NCBI GenBank assembly: GCA_015501055.1
Contig: JADNYV010000391.1
Span: 1-32,283 of the forward strand
From: Mucidula mucida
Taxonomy: Eukaryota; Basidiomycota; Agaricomycetes; Agaricales; Physalacriaceae
DNA: 32,283 nucleotides
Reading direction: 5' to 3'
The notes under the pieces are model-generated. The model had not been told where the DNA came from, searched no databases, and saw only the letters and a program-made list of their open reading frames with translations. The position numbers and the translations under genes are program-made. How positions within the stretch are numbered: position 1 is the first letter of the stretch; each line of letters starts with the position of its first letter. Of the stretch, positions 1 to 10,158 are shown piece by piece.

Positions 1-481
1 GTTCCGTTTAATAGCCGCCGAACTGTACATACCGTTGCTCAGCCACCGAAGATTTACATGCCTATCGTCACCGTGCTCGGGCCACAGCAGAGCTGACGCC
101 TATCGTGCTCGGGTCGCAGCCGGTGGTCGCGTTCGTGAGGTCGCCAAATTGACCCAAGTTGTAGTCTGCCCATGACTGGGAGGAAACGATTCTTTGAGCG
201 TCATTCATTGATTGGACCGTGGCGTCAAGATCATATTGCGTATTGTAAATATTCAGGTCAAGACTCAATTCAAGCATAATACGCTGGACCTTCCGATATC
301 AAGATAGTAGGTAGCATTGATTTGTGAACTCGAAGATCCAAGTGCGTAAACAAATCCCAACAACCCGAATGGAGTGCCTGATTTGAACTACCCAGGTTAA
401 GAGAAGAAAGTTGCTAAGTGCTTTAGACCTGCGAAGTGAACGTCGGTACTTTGTAAGCCAGAGCCTACAAAGGTATCAATG
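1..481. other. Left-edge stretch without a recognised gene
   Basis: No family is recognisable here. A 69-codon open frame on the minus strand (68-277) has a plausible amino-acid mix but no motif I know, and it has no partner exon inside the window. It could be the last exon of a gene that begins elsewhere or chance. Near 64-115 a short phrase built on CCTATCGT and GTGCTCGGG occurs twice. Otherwise I see nothing. Confidence 0.3.
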
Positions 482-2036
482 TCAGTTTCCCGTGGGTGAA
501 TACAGCATACAAGTTCTTACCAGTTCTCTACTACGCGACTCGCTTCCACGAGTCATTTCCGCTGTACCAAAGGAATTTGGCTGAAGTTCAAAGGCCTGAG
601 GATACGAATTCTCGATTACAACTCTAGAATGGGCTTTCATACGCTGTCGTCCGTTGAGATTGGCGAGGAGAACATTTGCGTAGCTGAGAAAGTATCTGTG
701 AGTGGTGTTAATTGCAGAGTCCCCAGGTGATGCATACAGTTTCCCGACAGCATAGAGACTGTTAGACGGAAGAGCTGTCAGCACACATTCTAGCAGAAGA
801 CTGAAGTCATACGGTACTAAATCAAGATAGGTCATTGGGAGCCTCAGGAACAAGATGATGTGACAGCAAGAAACGACGGCCGTAATCGTCCCACTCTGAA
901 TCGTGCGAATGATAATCGTGTTGAGCATGTTTCCGCTTTGTGTCATCATAGTGGACTTAAAGGTCCACAGCTAGAATACGAGGTAAGTCTCAGTACCGGG
1001 CGGTCGACGGTCTGTACCGAACTACTCACGATGTAGCTCAGGATCAAAGCGATTGCGACATCGCAGCACATGGCGGTGATGACCCAGATCTGGGAAAACA
1101 CTTATGGATGCAACACCTCCAACGCGACATGGTACGCGCCTCTCCGACACTCTTCAGCTTCTGTAGGTTCACGACTTCTTTTCCGTACTTAGGACTAGCA
1201 AACTTGTGCGACACGTTAGCTCTGTGGTTCACACCTGCCGGAAGGGCGTACCATGATACCAAACGCCAAAGCGGCACCGCACTGCGTCAAGGAGACCTAA
1301 CATTATTAGACCGGCAGCCGTTAGCGCAGCGTCTCGTCTGCTCAATCACTTACCAGGGTAACGAATACGGAGAGATAAGTGAATAAGATGCGAGAACCCA
1401 ATGTCTTGATCCTCCTACATGGAAAGTAAGTATCCTACTTCCCGAGAGGAGAAACAATGCACCAAGCGAAGAACAGTTGAACGATACAAGCAACTGTAAA
1501 CCGGTATCAAAAGTTGTTACATGGAGGAAGGGAATGGTAGCTACTAACCAATGCCGCCTGTAATGGGTGATGAGACGGCACTCCAAGGCGTGACGGCAAG
1601 AGCACTAAAGTCGCCCCATTGTGAGACTAGGATGGTAGTAACGATATGCGTGGTCAGGGCAGTTTGGGTCAATTCTACCACAAAGAGGCCGTAAACTGAA
1701 CAGCGTCTGAGTGCATAGGCGGCCAATGAAGAACTCCAAAGCATACCGAGAGCGACAAAACACTTCCTGTCCGTCTTGAAATACCAAAGGGTATACAGAT
1801 CTAGCATTAGAGTTTGAGTTGCCTGGCCTTTATTCGCGTAGACTCCGTAGAGGGATCTCACAAAGCTGAACGCAGAGGACGCCCATAAGCGCCCAATTGA
1901 AAAGGCCGCCCTAGAGCTGCAGGGAAATGGTAAGTACCTAATGTGGCTGCAGGAGTGACTTCGATACAATTGGGCCAGTACTAGAGGACGCGGTATGGTT
2001 AGTATATGACGGGGAGGTCAGAGCGCCGACTAACAT
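482..2036 (-). CDS. DUF6534-family multi-pass membrane protein, 11 exons, intact
   Basis: This is an integral membrane protein of the family, widespread in agaric genomes, whose C-terminal part is DUF6534. Its function is unknown. Eleven exons join in phase with GT/AG introns: 2036-1968, 1910-1862, 1800-1747, 1695-1549, 1493-1439, 1414-1354, 1296-1252, 1202-1149, 1089-1030, 970-738 and 683-482. They give about 342 aa. Family landmarks appear in order: STGPIGGLFNWALMGVL at the first membrane segment, then VQLYLYTLWYFKTDRK, QTALTTHIVTTILVSQWGD, VQLFFAWCIV, IWVITAMCCDVAIALIL, and the DUF6534 core GNMLNTIIIRTIQSG to SLYAVGKLYANVLLANLNGR. The tail after this is polar. The start at 2036 is chosen because exon 1 reaches the GPIGG motif in phase. 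Two joins are less certain: the donor of exon 8 (GTCGGA) and the 57-nt first intron. All other joins follow the frame cleanly and no lesion is seen. Confidence 0.8.
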
Positions 2037-2419
2037 CAGTGGAAGATTTAGAGGCTGTTGGGAGGACATTTCCATTCACTGGAAAAGATCAGAGTAGGAA
2101 GCCCATATAAGAGCACGCTCGAAGTGGCACTGATCCCAAGTGACGGGGATGTTAGAGAACATCATGGCCCGATCAATCAAGCTTCATCAGAAAAGACTAA
2201 AACTATAGCATGGCATTGGGGTGCACATAGCCGGACTTCCTCTTACGCGCCGGGTCTGCTAGTCGAGACGGCTGCGGAGTATTTTGGGACGCGCTCAAAC
2301 AGTGATGCTGATACCGAAGCGTCCTTGCTACATACTACGAGACATATCTGTGGAATCGCCTAGAGCATCTACCACCGCCTGATCAGCCGGCTCAGCGTGT
2401 AGTCTTCGTACGATGTTAC

Positions 2420-2659
2420 ATGCGTCTCTCGGTCTCTAAACATAGAAAGGCTCTCATTCGATTACTCCTGTTAGACCATCCATTCGCGCTGGAAGAGTTA
2501 CGGGGCGCAAATAGGTACCATCCGCTCGTGCCACGTAGCGAGCGGTGGTGCAAAGTATGTGTGTGGAACGGTGAAGTTGACTTTGTCCTGCCGGATCACC
2601 ATCATGATCACGTCTCTCTGATTTTGCCTGCCACATCTATCGCCTTCGCACAGCTCTGA
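2420..2659 (+). pseudogene. Possible remnant of a LINE-type retroelement C-terminus
   Basis: A short open frame contains NRYHPLVPRSERWCKVC followed by a GEV-D segment and an H-rich patch. This resembles the basic, cysteine-bearing segment (typically VPRExRLCRFC..GEVEDE) near the C-terminus of fungal non-LTR reverse transcriptase polyproteins. No polymerase YxDD motif is found upstream: the plus-strand frame at 2058-2363 is unrecognised. If the reading is right, only a few dozen codons survive. It could also be chance resemblance. Confidence 0.25.
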
Positions 2660-2905
2660 GGGCACCACAATTAGCTTCCATTTCTCATGACTGATATTAC
2701 ATACAGTCCCGGGCTCACGGAAAGCCTATCAGGTGTAGGTGCTTTGATATGATGGCTGTACTGGAGCCATGTCATCCATGGGCGACCCGATGGTAGTCCT
2801 CGTGCGACGTGGCATCACTTCTTCTCCAGGGCATGAGTTCTATACCTAGAATACCCACTTAGAACACACTGCCTCGGAAAATATATGATGATGACAATTG
2901 AAATT
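2660..2905. other. Intergenic, nothing recognised
   Basis: No open frame with family character, repeat or RNA gene is seen between the possible retroelement remnant and the tRNA-like relic. Confidence 0.3.
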
Positions 2906-2972
2906 TGACACCCGCCCGTCTTGAACTCGCGACCTTCAGATACTCAGGTCGAAATCAACCGCCGACGCCACT
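2906..2972 (-). repeat. tRNA-like relic with A-box-like and B-box-like sequences
   Basis: On the minus strand this stretch reads like a tRNA core. A TGGCGT..CGGTTGA segment resembles the A box, and GGTCGCGAGTTCAAGAC resembles the B box and T-loop. The T stem mismatches at two of five positions and I cannot close a 7-bp acceptor stem, so it is not a working tRNA. It may be a decayed tRNA gene or the head of a tRNA-derived SINE. It lies about 70 bp upstream of the P450 fragment. Confidence 0.35.
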
Positions 2973-3044
2973 TTTAAGTGCGAAAATCCAGACGTATCGT
3001 AACACAAAGTCTGTAACCACTCCTTTGAACCTTTCCCATCAAGC

Positions 3045-3281
3045 ATGACTCGTCCCTCCCAGATGATGACCTTCGACTTCGACTCTACTGATGCATGCTA
3101 CTTCTTTGCGTCTACAACTGCGGTGACCTGGCTGCTTCTTGTCTGGTATCTGTTCCCCCGTCAACGACCTCACCCCCCTGAACCGAAAGGACTCCCCGTG
3201 AATGGAAACCTTTTCGAGTTCAATCCCAAATACCCCTGGAAGCGGTTTGATGAATGGCACAGAGCGTATGGTTCGTGCTGA
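3045..3281 (+). pseudogene. Cytochrome P450, N-terminal fragment only
   Basis: The 78 codons match the start of a microsomal fungal P450. A membrane anchor lies at about residues 17-42 (FFASTTAVTWLLLVWYLF). It is followed by the proline-rich hinge PHPPEPKGLPVNGN and by KYPWKRFDEWHRAYG, the usual beginning of helix A. A GT follows the AYG codon (GTTCGT), as expected for the first intron. No further exon is recognisable downstream before the convergent carrier gene ends at 4053. In particular I see no ExxR and no FxxGxRxCxG haem-binding motif. A whole P450 is about 500 aa, so more than 80% is missing. The membrane and hinge parts are certain to family level; subfamily is not. Confidence 0.65.
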
Positions 3282-4052
3282 TGCCTGTCCGCCGTATATG
3301 ACATGTATCCTGATGACGCGGCGCAGATCAACACGACGACCGAGGTGATGATCGTCTCAGCCAGCCTCTTTCGAATCAGTGTTTTATAGGGACAGGACGG
3401 CGACGACTTCAACCCTTCCTGCTTAGTCACGATCCCACCTAGAATGCGAAGCTGCGAAGTGCCCATGAGCTATATCACTACTCATCTCTGCCTAGATGGT
3501 ATGTTCTGCTCGTTTTCCTGTAAGGCTGTAAATACCCTCACAGTTTCTTTCCTTAAAGTCATGTCTCCTTTGTGCGTTCCTAGAGCATTGTCTAGCGCAT
3601 CAGTCATGATCTAAAGTGTTATCTACGGAATCCGCCAGTGGCTCTGTTTTGGGAGACCTTCGCGACCGACACACTATTTACCACCTTTGCTTTCACGGTT
3701 TGGGTTACGAACATCTCGCCTCCTAAAGATGCTGATGATTAACCTATCCTCCCCGAAAACAAAGAACATCATTGCCAAAGGCATTGCCATGTATGTCTGT
3801 CCTTTGGTTATGAGTACAATCTAAGCCGCCACCTAGTCGCCCCGCCGCATTTGACGCGATATTCGAACCGCGGTTCCCAGAGGTTCGCGCCCTTATGCAG
3901 CAGACATCAGACACCTTGTGAAGATTTTGGTGTAATCACGATTCAAGTACAATGACTCCACTAGATGTTGAATTACAGTATTACCATTCTCTTCGGACAA
4001 TCCACGATCCAAAAGTCAGATGTTCATAATTCAACGATCCAGTGAGTAACAT
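3282..4052. other. Stretch after the P450 fragment, no gene recognised
   Basis: Only short interrupted frames are found. One at about 3848-3922 (plus) reads SRPAAFDAIFEPRFPEVRA and looks coding-like, but it ends in a stop and matches no family I know. This may be decayed P450 sequence or unrelated filler. Confidence 0.3.
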
Positions 4053-5833
4053 TCAGAAGATGAGTTGAAGTGTATATGCGGATAGGACTGTCATGGACAA
4101 GAACATCAAGATATACTGTGGGATGAGGAAAGCCGAAAGATGCTCAGCATCCCCAGTTCCGCTGTACACTTGCGTGACGAAGACCTGAGTTGTTCCCGTC
4201 GGCAAACAAGAGAAGAATCTATTCATCTATTCAGCGACGTCATCTCAAATTCAAGGTGATGACTTACATGCAGATAAACTGTAGCACCTTGTCGCTGCGC
4301 GAAATAAAATTCACATGAATCATTCCTTCGCAAACCAACACCCCAAGAACGGGCATCAGAAGCATTCTTCCCACCGCCAACGAAAAAATAGCGCCCAGCG
4401 GGAGACTCGACCACTGGTTCCGTGGAATATTCAGCCTCGCTAACGCTGATCCCAAGCAGACCAGGTTTAGCGGAACACATGCAGCGCCCATGAAGTCAGC
4501 GAAGTCGTATAGCACCGCCAAAGGAGCTTGGCCATCTGGTGCAGAAGGCATGTAGTATCCGTCGATTGCAACAAACAGCGCTTTGAGAGGTTTAATGAGG
4601 ACAATCACGAATGAGATGAGGATGGAGAGCGAGGCAGGCATACAGAGCGATTGTAGAACGCCCTTGAGGATCTGTAGGGCGCGACGAGCGCGAGCCGTAC
4701 CGGGCGTTAATTCTTCTACGCGGCCATATTTCGAGACGGCTGGTGCTGGTGCTGTTGAGGACTCTATGTTTTCCTCTGCGATGATCCTTATCGATGAGGG
4801 CGGTCTCATAGGCACGAAGGCTGAGTCGACGACCGTGACTTCATCGTGAAAGGAGACGTCTTTGTGCACCGTAAGGCGCGCAGCGGTGATTTCGGGCTCC
4901 ATATCAAGTTCTTGCTCGACAGCTAGAGCCTTCTCATTCGTTCCATCTTCAGGATCGGTTGGTTCCACACCATGGGTATTCCGTCGGAAAAGACGGCTAC
5001 TGATTCCTCGAATGATGTGTTGGTGTCTCCGCTTCATCGCCGCTCGAACTTCTTCGGGTTCGACATCGGCGCCCATGAAATCCAGAGCGATCAAACGGCT
5101 ACCGCCCAGAGGAAAGAACGTCAGCTAAATTGGCTTTAACTTGGGTCGCGGAACTAGGCCAGTTTGACACACACCATATAGTAGAACACCAGTGCAGAGA
5201 TGTACGCGACAGCCAGATCTTGATCGGATTTGCCCCGGAATGGAGATGAGTTTGTGATGCTCATAATCACAGCCGTCGCTAGTGTTCATATTGAGACCAG
5301 GGCGCCAGTGAGTGCGAGGAAGCTCACGCAAGTCACCAAAGTTGCCCCAACCACCAGCAACCAGTATACCGTATCTGAAACGATGAGGAACCCAGAAGCA
5401 CTGTTTAATGCCCCAGGCAATGATGATTCCCAGAGCCTGGTATATGGCACCGATAACGACCAACGGTCCTGTCATCTAAAATTGGAGGAGGAGCATTATT
5501 AAGATACTTAAGACATACCTAGTACACCGATGTTGGAGGAGTCAAAGGCGGCAACAATCTTCGAGAACATGAGGCATGGCATTGTGATATTCTAGCCGGG
5601 ATGTGAGCTCGGGATTTCAAGGCGCATTGTAGTACATACCAGAGCGATCTGTCCCGCACCTCTAGCGGCCACCATTGGGAAAAGCTCTGCCTTGGTGATT
5701 ATGAAACCACTGCCCACACACAGTAGCCTAGATCCGAGCTAGTCAGACAGTACTACCATAAAAGAAGAAACACAAGTAACAATTTGATTAGCGGTCTCAG
5801 AGAGACGAAAATTAGCGTGCCGACAGAAAGCAT
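4053..5833 (-). CDS. PIN-like auxin efflux carrier family protein, 7 exons, intact
   Basis: A membrane transporter of the auxin efflux carrier family (Pfam PF03547). Fungal members sit mostly in the ER or plasma membrane and their substrate is unsettled. Seven exons join in phase with GT/AG introns: 5833-5781, 5727-5640, 5591-5519, 5468-5328, 5278-5175, 5124-4268 and 4218-4053. The product is 493 aa. The N-terminal helices carry SLRPLIKL, LCVGSGFIITKAELFP, ARGAGQIAL, MPCLMFSKIVAAF, LGPLVVIGAIYQALG and GNFGDLPTAVIMSI. A long charged cytosolic loop follows from FFPLGGSRLIALDFMGADVE. The C-terminal helices include KGVLQSLCMPASLSILISF, GAACVPLNLVCLGSALA, GRMLLMPVLGVLVCEG, SCLPTGTTQVFVTQVYSGTG and SAFLIPQYILMFLSMTVLSA. 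The start at 5833 fits the usual short N-terminus before RPLIKL. No lesion is seen. It converges with the P450 fragment. Confidence 0.88.
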
Positions 5834-6538
5834 TCCTTGTTCGATGTAGTGAAGGCAGGACGCAAGGAAAATCTGGATTGCAGCAGAAAGGTGTCGTAAC
5901 TCCATGCGTTCAGCTATGAGGTGGTATGTACTTGTTACGAGATAAAGCAACAGACGGGAACGCACTAATCTAGGGTCCCATGCTTCTGACCACGTTGGAG
6001 ATGAATGTGGGCGGGCTAATAAGAAGGAAGTCCGCGGATACAGACCTACATAGGCAACACCGCTGCTACTAGTGCATCCACATGTAAGAGTTGATCGTGA
6101 TACCGTGGCGTACGAAGTGCAGAGTCTTCTAGTTTTACCCGTGGCGTCGTTGCAGACCGAAATGGCATTTGGTGAAGAGCGGTGTTCCTCGGCGGCGGTG
6201 ATTATTGACATAGAGGTTGCTCCGTTGACAAGTACGCATCATGAACACGCGGACAGTTCTTTCCTATATCGTTACATTGTTCAACAATAGAAAAAGTCGG
6301 AAAAAAAACCCGAGCCACCTGGAGTAAGCTGTATTTATTCTGAGAGCAACGAAAGTCGTCAATTCCACGGCGCTTGCTCTCAAGCACCGCAAGTTGACAA
6401 AAGCAATGAGAGAAGGAAAACAAACGTAGTTGAACTCGGACCGGATACCGATGCCTTTTCTTACCCCTAAACCACGCTTCACGCTGAATATGGTGGGTAT
6501 TGTCAATACCCATAAACGTGTACTCTCATACATCATTC
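5834..6538. other. Intergenic region upstream of the PIN-like carrier
   Basis: This stretch separates the 5' end of the carrier (minus) from the 3' end of the aldo-keto reductase pseudogene (minus). Open frames here are short, overlap one another and carry no family motif. An A-rich run lies at about 6291-6308. The carrier promoter must lie here, but I cannot point to a TATA box. Confidence 0.35.
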
Positions 6539-7744
6539 TCACTTCAAGGGAGGACTATCGACGTACGACATCTTCGCAAAACCTGCCGGATATCGCGCTC
6601 CCGTGATCTCCGCCACGTCTGCCGCCTTCCTAATTTCCTCGATTTCCTCCGCACGTAGCTTCACACCCTCCGCGGCAATATTCTCCTCCAGGTGCTAAAA
6701 GTTTCATAAATCAAGTATACAGCTGTATTGTCAGGTAGAAACTTACATTGACTTTCGTCGCCCCAGGAATAACAAAGACATTATCTCCCTGCGCTAATAT
6801 CCACGCAAGTGCAGTCTGTCCTGGGGTAGCCCCGTGCTTCTTCCCAATGTCGCCAATCTTATCCACAAGCTTGAGGATCTGCGGGAAATTCTCCGCGCTA
6901 TTTTTAGGGAACTGCCTGCGCGGGTCGTCGGGCGCCAAATCGTCCAGAGACTTGATGTGACCGGCGAGAAGCCCTCGACCAAGCGGCGCGTACGCGACAA
7001 CGGTGACCCTAGCTCTCGTGCGGTGGAGAGGTGGTTAAGAGGCGCATGTTCGATGTCCAACGAAAAGGGGGAATACTCGAGTTGAACAGCAGTGATGGGA
7101 TGTACGGCGTGCGCGCGACGGAGCCCGGCAGACGTGCATTCTGATAGTCCGAGGTGTCGAACTTTTGGTGTTCGCAGATTATCATCATGCCAAGACTGTA
7201 ATTGAGAAATGAAACTCACTTGACCAGCTCAGCCATCGCGCCGACTGTGACCTCGATGGGAACAGTGGCGTCCACACGATGCTGGTAGTAAAGGTCGATG
7301 TAGTCTACACCGAGGCGCTCGAGCGACTTTTTAGTCTGCTGATTTACATATTATGGATCGCCTTTCCCACCGGTCGGCGAGACCCCAAATTTGGTGGCGA
7401 GAAAGATCGAGGAGCGCTTCTCTGGGTTGGCTTTGAACCTGCATTGAGATCTTTCGTCAAAGAAGAAACAGATCATGAATGGGTGGACTTTCCACTTTCC
7501 AACAAGATCCTCGTTGTCACCATAAATATCGGCTGTATCCCAGAAAGTGCACCCTGATTCGTACGCCACATCCAGAATCTGTAAACCCGCGTATGTTTAG
7601 CACAATGAGGAAAGTAGAGACGAGAATTAGCTTCAGCCTGTCCTCATCGGTGCCAACTAAATTGGCGCTCAGTCTCAGCACACCGAATCCAATGGCAGGC
7701 AAAGTCGTGTTGCCAATCTTACGCTGAATGCTGATGATCTTCAT
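6539..7744 (-). pseudogene. Aldo-keto reductase pseudogene (tandem sister of 8398-9630)
   Basis: It was once an NADPH-dependent aldo-keto reductase with five exons placed exactly as in the sister gene (7744-7631, 7578 to about 7493, 7438-7220, about 7170-6747, 6694-6539). Surviving motifs are [81 protein letters not shown] and VIPGATK. Lesions by comparison with the sister: the GAG after GKGDP is TAA (7351-7353, minus); one base is missing after REL-G at about 7008, shifting the frame; intron 1 begins CT, not GT; intron 2 begins GA, not GT; and the intron 3 acceptor reads GCG, not CAG. Each lost donor has a nearby in-frame GT that might substitute, but the stop and the frameshift have no such escape. 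The termination codon at the expected 3' end is intact. Confidence 0.85.
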
Positions 7745-7785
7745 GATTTTGTTTTCCAAGGGAGTACAGGGCACGCTGCCTTGCT

Positions 7786-7791
7786 TATATA
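7786..7791 (-). promoter_or_regulatory. TATA box of the aldo-keto reductase pseudogene
   Basis: TATATAAGC on the minus strand lies 42 bp before the ATG at 7744. The sister gene has the same sequence at nearly the same distance, so the core promoter survived although the coding region decayed. Confidence 0.55.
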
Positions 7792-8397
7792 CACTGTAGC
7801 GTCAACGAAGCCGCGAGGTGACGAACTCGAAAAGCATCACAAGTCGCTGCTTATAAAACCAGGTCCATTTTCTAAAGTTGCCGCCGTAGTGACGACGAAT
7901 GCACCGTAGATGATGGTGGATTGTGTGCGTAAGCAGAGAGGATTTAGTTCTGAGGACCGCACAACCGATAGCCCCAGCTGTCTTCAATGAAGAGCATTTT
8001 TTGGGTATGCGAGTCAAGCTTGTTGTCCTTGACGAGTAACTTCATAGGAACAGATCTAAGAGTGACTTCCCAGCAAGCTCTGAATAAACGGGTATGAATG
8101 CTTACCATGCAATCCATGAGCTCAAGCCTCAGGCCGGATGATGTCCGATTCAAGTCGGACAACCAGGACAGAAAGTAAAAGATTCATCGGCGAAATCGGA
8201 CCGATTTCGGGTGACCCTGGTTCACACGCACACCTGGCCTCTTTGACATTTCGTCCTCGAGCTCCTACCCCAATAATTTCTACTGACAAGACTTTGTCAA
8301 TCCACTACTTTATTTATCTGATGAATAAAATATGACATGCAGCATCGCCACGCAAGAATTGACCGATTCATTGATTATTTAGTCGCCGAGTCTATGT
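7792..8397. other. Spacer between the two aldo-keto reductase genes
   Basis: About 600 bp with no recognised gene. It holds the upstream region of the pseudogene, including the palindromes at 8142-8209 described separately. An AT-rich patch lies at about 8305-8335, close to the 3' end of the intact sister. Confidence 0.4.
8142..8209. promoter_or_regulatory. Two nearby palindromes with CCG/CGG half-sites
   Basis: The first (8142-8161) is TGTCCGA, six bases, TCGGACA, a perfect 7-bp inverted repeat. The second (8191-8209) is CGAAATCG, three bases, CGATTTCG, a perfect 8-bp inverted repeat whose centre is CGG-A-CCG. Paired CGG/CCG triplets are the typical target of fungal Zn(II)2Cys6 regulators. 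They lie about 400-460 bp upstream of the aldo-keto reductase pseudogene and about 240 bp past the 3' end of the intact sister. Regulatory use is inference. Confidence 0.35.
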
Positions 8398-9630
8398 TCA
8401 CTCATGCAACGGCGGGCTGTCTACATAAGACATATTCGGCATCCCTTCAGGATATCTCGCCCCCACAATATCTGCCTCGTCAGCTGCCTTTCTAATCTCC
8501 TCTATCTCGCTTTGACTGAGCTTGACATCCGACGCGGCAACGTTCTCTTCGAGATACTAAGCATCTCGTGAGTAAGGAGTATCAATCACCAAACTGAACT
8601 GAATCATGAACCCACTTTGATCTTCTTTGTCCCAGGAATAACAAATAAGTCCTCTCCCTGCGCCAACACCCACGCCAACGCTGTCTGTCCCGGACTCGCC
8701 CCATGTCTCTTTCCCACCATACCGATTCTCTCGACAAGTTGCAAGATCTTTGGGAAATTCTCCTCACTATACTTGGGAAGGAGTGAACGAAAGTCTCCGG
8801 GTGCATCCAGATCTTTGACGGACTTGATCTGTCCTGTGAGAAGCCCGCGTCCTAGCGGTGAGTACGCCACGACGGCGACGCCTATTTCGCGCGCAGTGGA
8901 GATAAGGTTCAAAGGAGGACGTTCTATATCCAAGACGAAGGGCGAGTATTCGAGTTGGACGGCGGCGATGGGGTGCACGGCGTGTGCGCGACGAAGCCCT
9001 GCGGAGGAGCATTCTGATAGGCCGAGGTATTTGACTTTGCCTTCCCTACGATTCAACGTCAAAATGTTACAATTGGGAAGGGACTGTGAAGCCTTACTTT
9101 ACCAACTCCGCCATCGCACCCACGGTACGCTCGATAGGAACCGTGATATCTGTGCGATGCTGATAGTACAGATCGATATAGTCGACGCCCAGCCTCTCGA
9201 GCGACTTGTCGCACTGTTGTTTGACGTACTCCGGATCGCCTTTCCCTCCTGTCATTGTGAAACCAAACTTGGTGGCGAGGAAGATCGACGAGCGTTTCTC
9301 TGGATTAGCTTTAAACCTGGACCACGCGGCCTTGAATATTCAGAACATCGACGGTAAGGATGGACATACCACTTCCCGATGAGATCCTCATTATCACCAT
9401 ATATATCCGCGGTGTCCCAGAATGTGCAGCCCGAGTCAAATGCTGCATCCAACACCTATAGCACCGGATCAGTTGTTGAGCACGGCTGGAACGATTATCA
9501 TAGTAGTGACCTTGAACCTCTCCTCGTCACTCCCCCCATTGCCGTACGCGATGCTCAATCCCATCCCGCCAAATCCAATCGCGGGGACAGTCGTGTTGCC
9601 GATCTTGCGCTGAATGCTGATAGTCTTCAT
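8398..9630 (-). CDS. Aldo-keto reductase, 5 exons, intact
   Basis: A cytosolic NAD(P)H-dependent reductase of aldehydes or ketones, in the group of fungal aldo-keto reductases related to pyridoxal reductase and YakC. Exons 9630-9511, 9455-9370, 9316-9098, 9045-8616 and 8556-8398 join in phase with GT/AG introns of 52-59 bp and give 337 aa. Visible features are the N-terminal hairpin and first strand ([19 protein letters not shown]), the catalytic Asp and Tyr in [18 protein letters not shown], the catalytic Lys in [10 protein letters not shown], the His in [17 protein letters not shown], the cofactor segment [17 protein letters not shown], and [14 protein letters not shown] followed by [16 protein letters not shown]. 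The substrate cannot be read from the sequence. It follows its decayed sister on the same strand and shares its promoter layout, so the pair arose by tandem duplication. Confidence 0.92.
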
Positions 9631-9670
9631 GGTTCTGGTGAGTTCCCAAGCTTTCGGCGAGGGGACTGCT

Positions 9671-9676
9671 TATATA
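9671..9676 (-). promoter_or_regulatory. TATA box of the intact aldo-keto reductase
   Basis: TATATAAGC on the minus strand, 41 bp before the ATG at 9630. Its position and sequence match the sister gene. Confidence 0.6.
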
Positions 9677-10032
9677 CCGTGCCGAAAATGCGACATGAGA
9701 CATTTCGTATTGATTGCTTACGCAGAAGCGGAGCCGCGTTGACGAAGAAGGAGCCGGCTCTCGACGCCGCATGAAGGTCAGAATGACATAAGCGCCGCAG
9801 GATGTTGAATCTCACCGTCGGAAGTCGAGAAGCACAACCACAGTCCCAATTATTACCAATCATCCAGGAATCGACGGCGGGATCAGTGTGGTCCCTGTGG
9901 GGAAATTGGTCATTCGAGGCGCACATCATCTACGGGGCTTTTAAACTGTGTCCGTCAGGGCGCTTTGGGGTGCGTTAGCAGCCATTCACGATACTTAGGT
10001 GGTCATACTAAGCGGCAAATCAAGAACTTCAA
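9676..10032 (-). repeat. Aldo-keto reductase upstream region, duplication copy A
   Basis: This segment just upstream of the TATA box of the intact reductase recurs, diverged but colinear, at 10159-10533 in the same orientation. Shared blocks in order are the CCGAAAAT..GTGAGAC region, GGAGCCGCG, GAGCCGGCTC followed by TCGACG, GCATGAAGGTC, CGTCGGAAGTCGA, ACGGGGCTTTT, GTCCGTCAGG and GAATCAAGAAC. The palindrome GAGCCGGCTC (9751-9760) is a candidate operator for the intact gene. Confidence 0.75.
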
Positions 10033-10158
10033 CTGCGAAAAGACAACCTTGTCCTCTCATTTAACAAAAATCCTACGCAAAAAATCTTATAGTCGCAACA
10101 GTTGGAGGAAATGTATCTTTCACCGGTGAGATAGCAGAAAATTCTTAGAGATTCTTAT

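Noticed and set aside
2058..2363. 101-codon plus-strand frame as a gene
   Set aside because: No motif, no partner exon, and the composition is not distinctive. It overlaps the start of the DUF6534 upstream region.
8617..9357. 246-codon open frame on the plus strand across the aldo-keto reductase
   Set aside because: It is antisense to exons 3 and 4 of the intact reductase, and no motif is seen.
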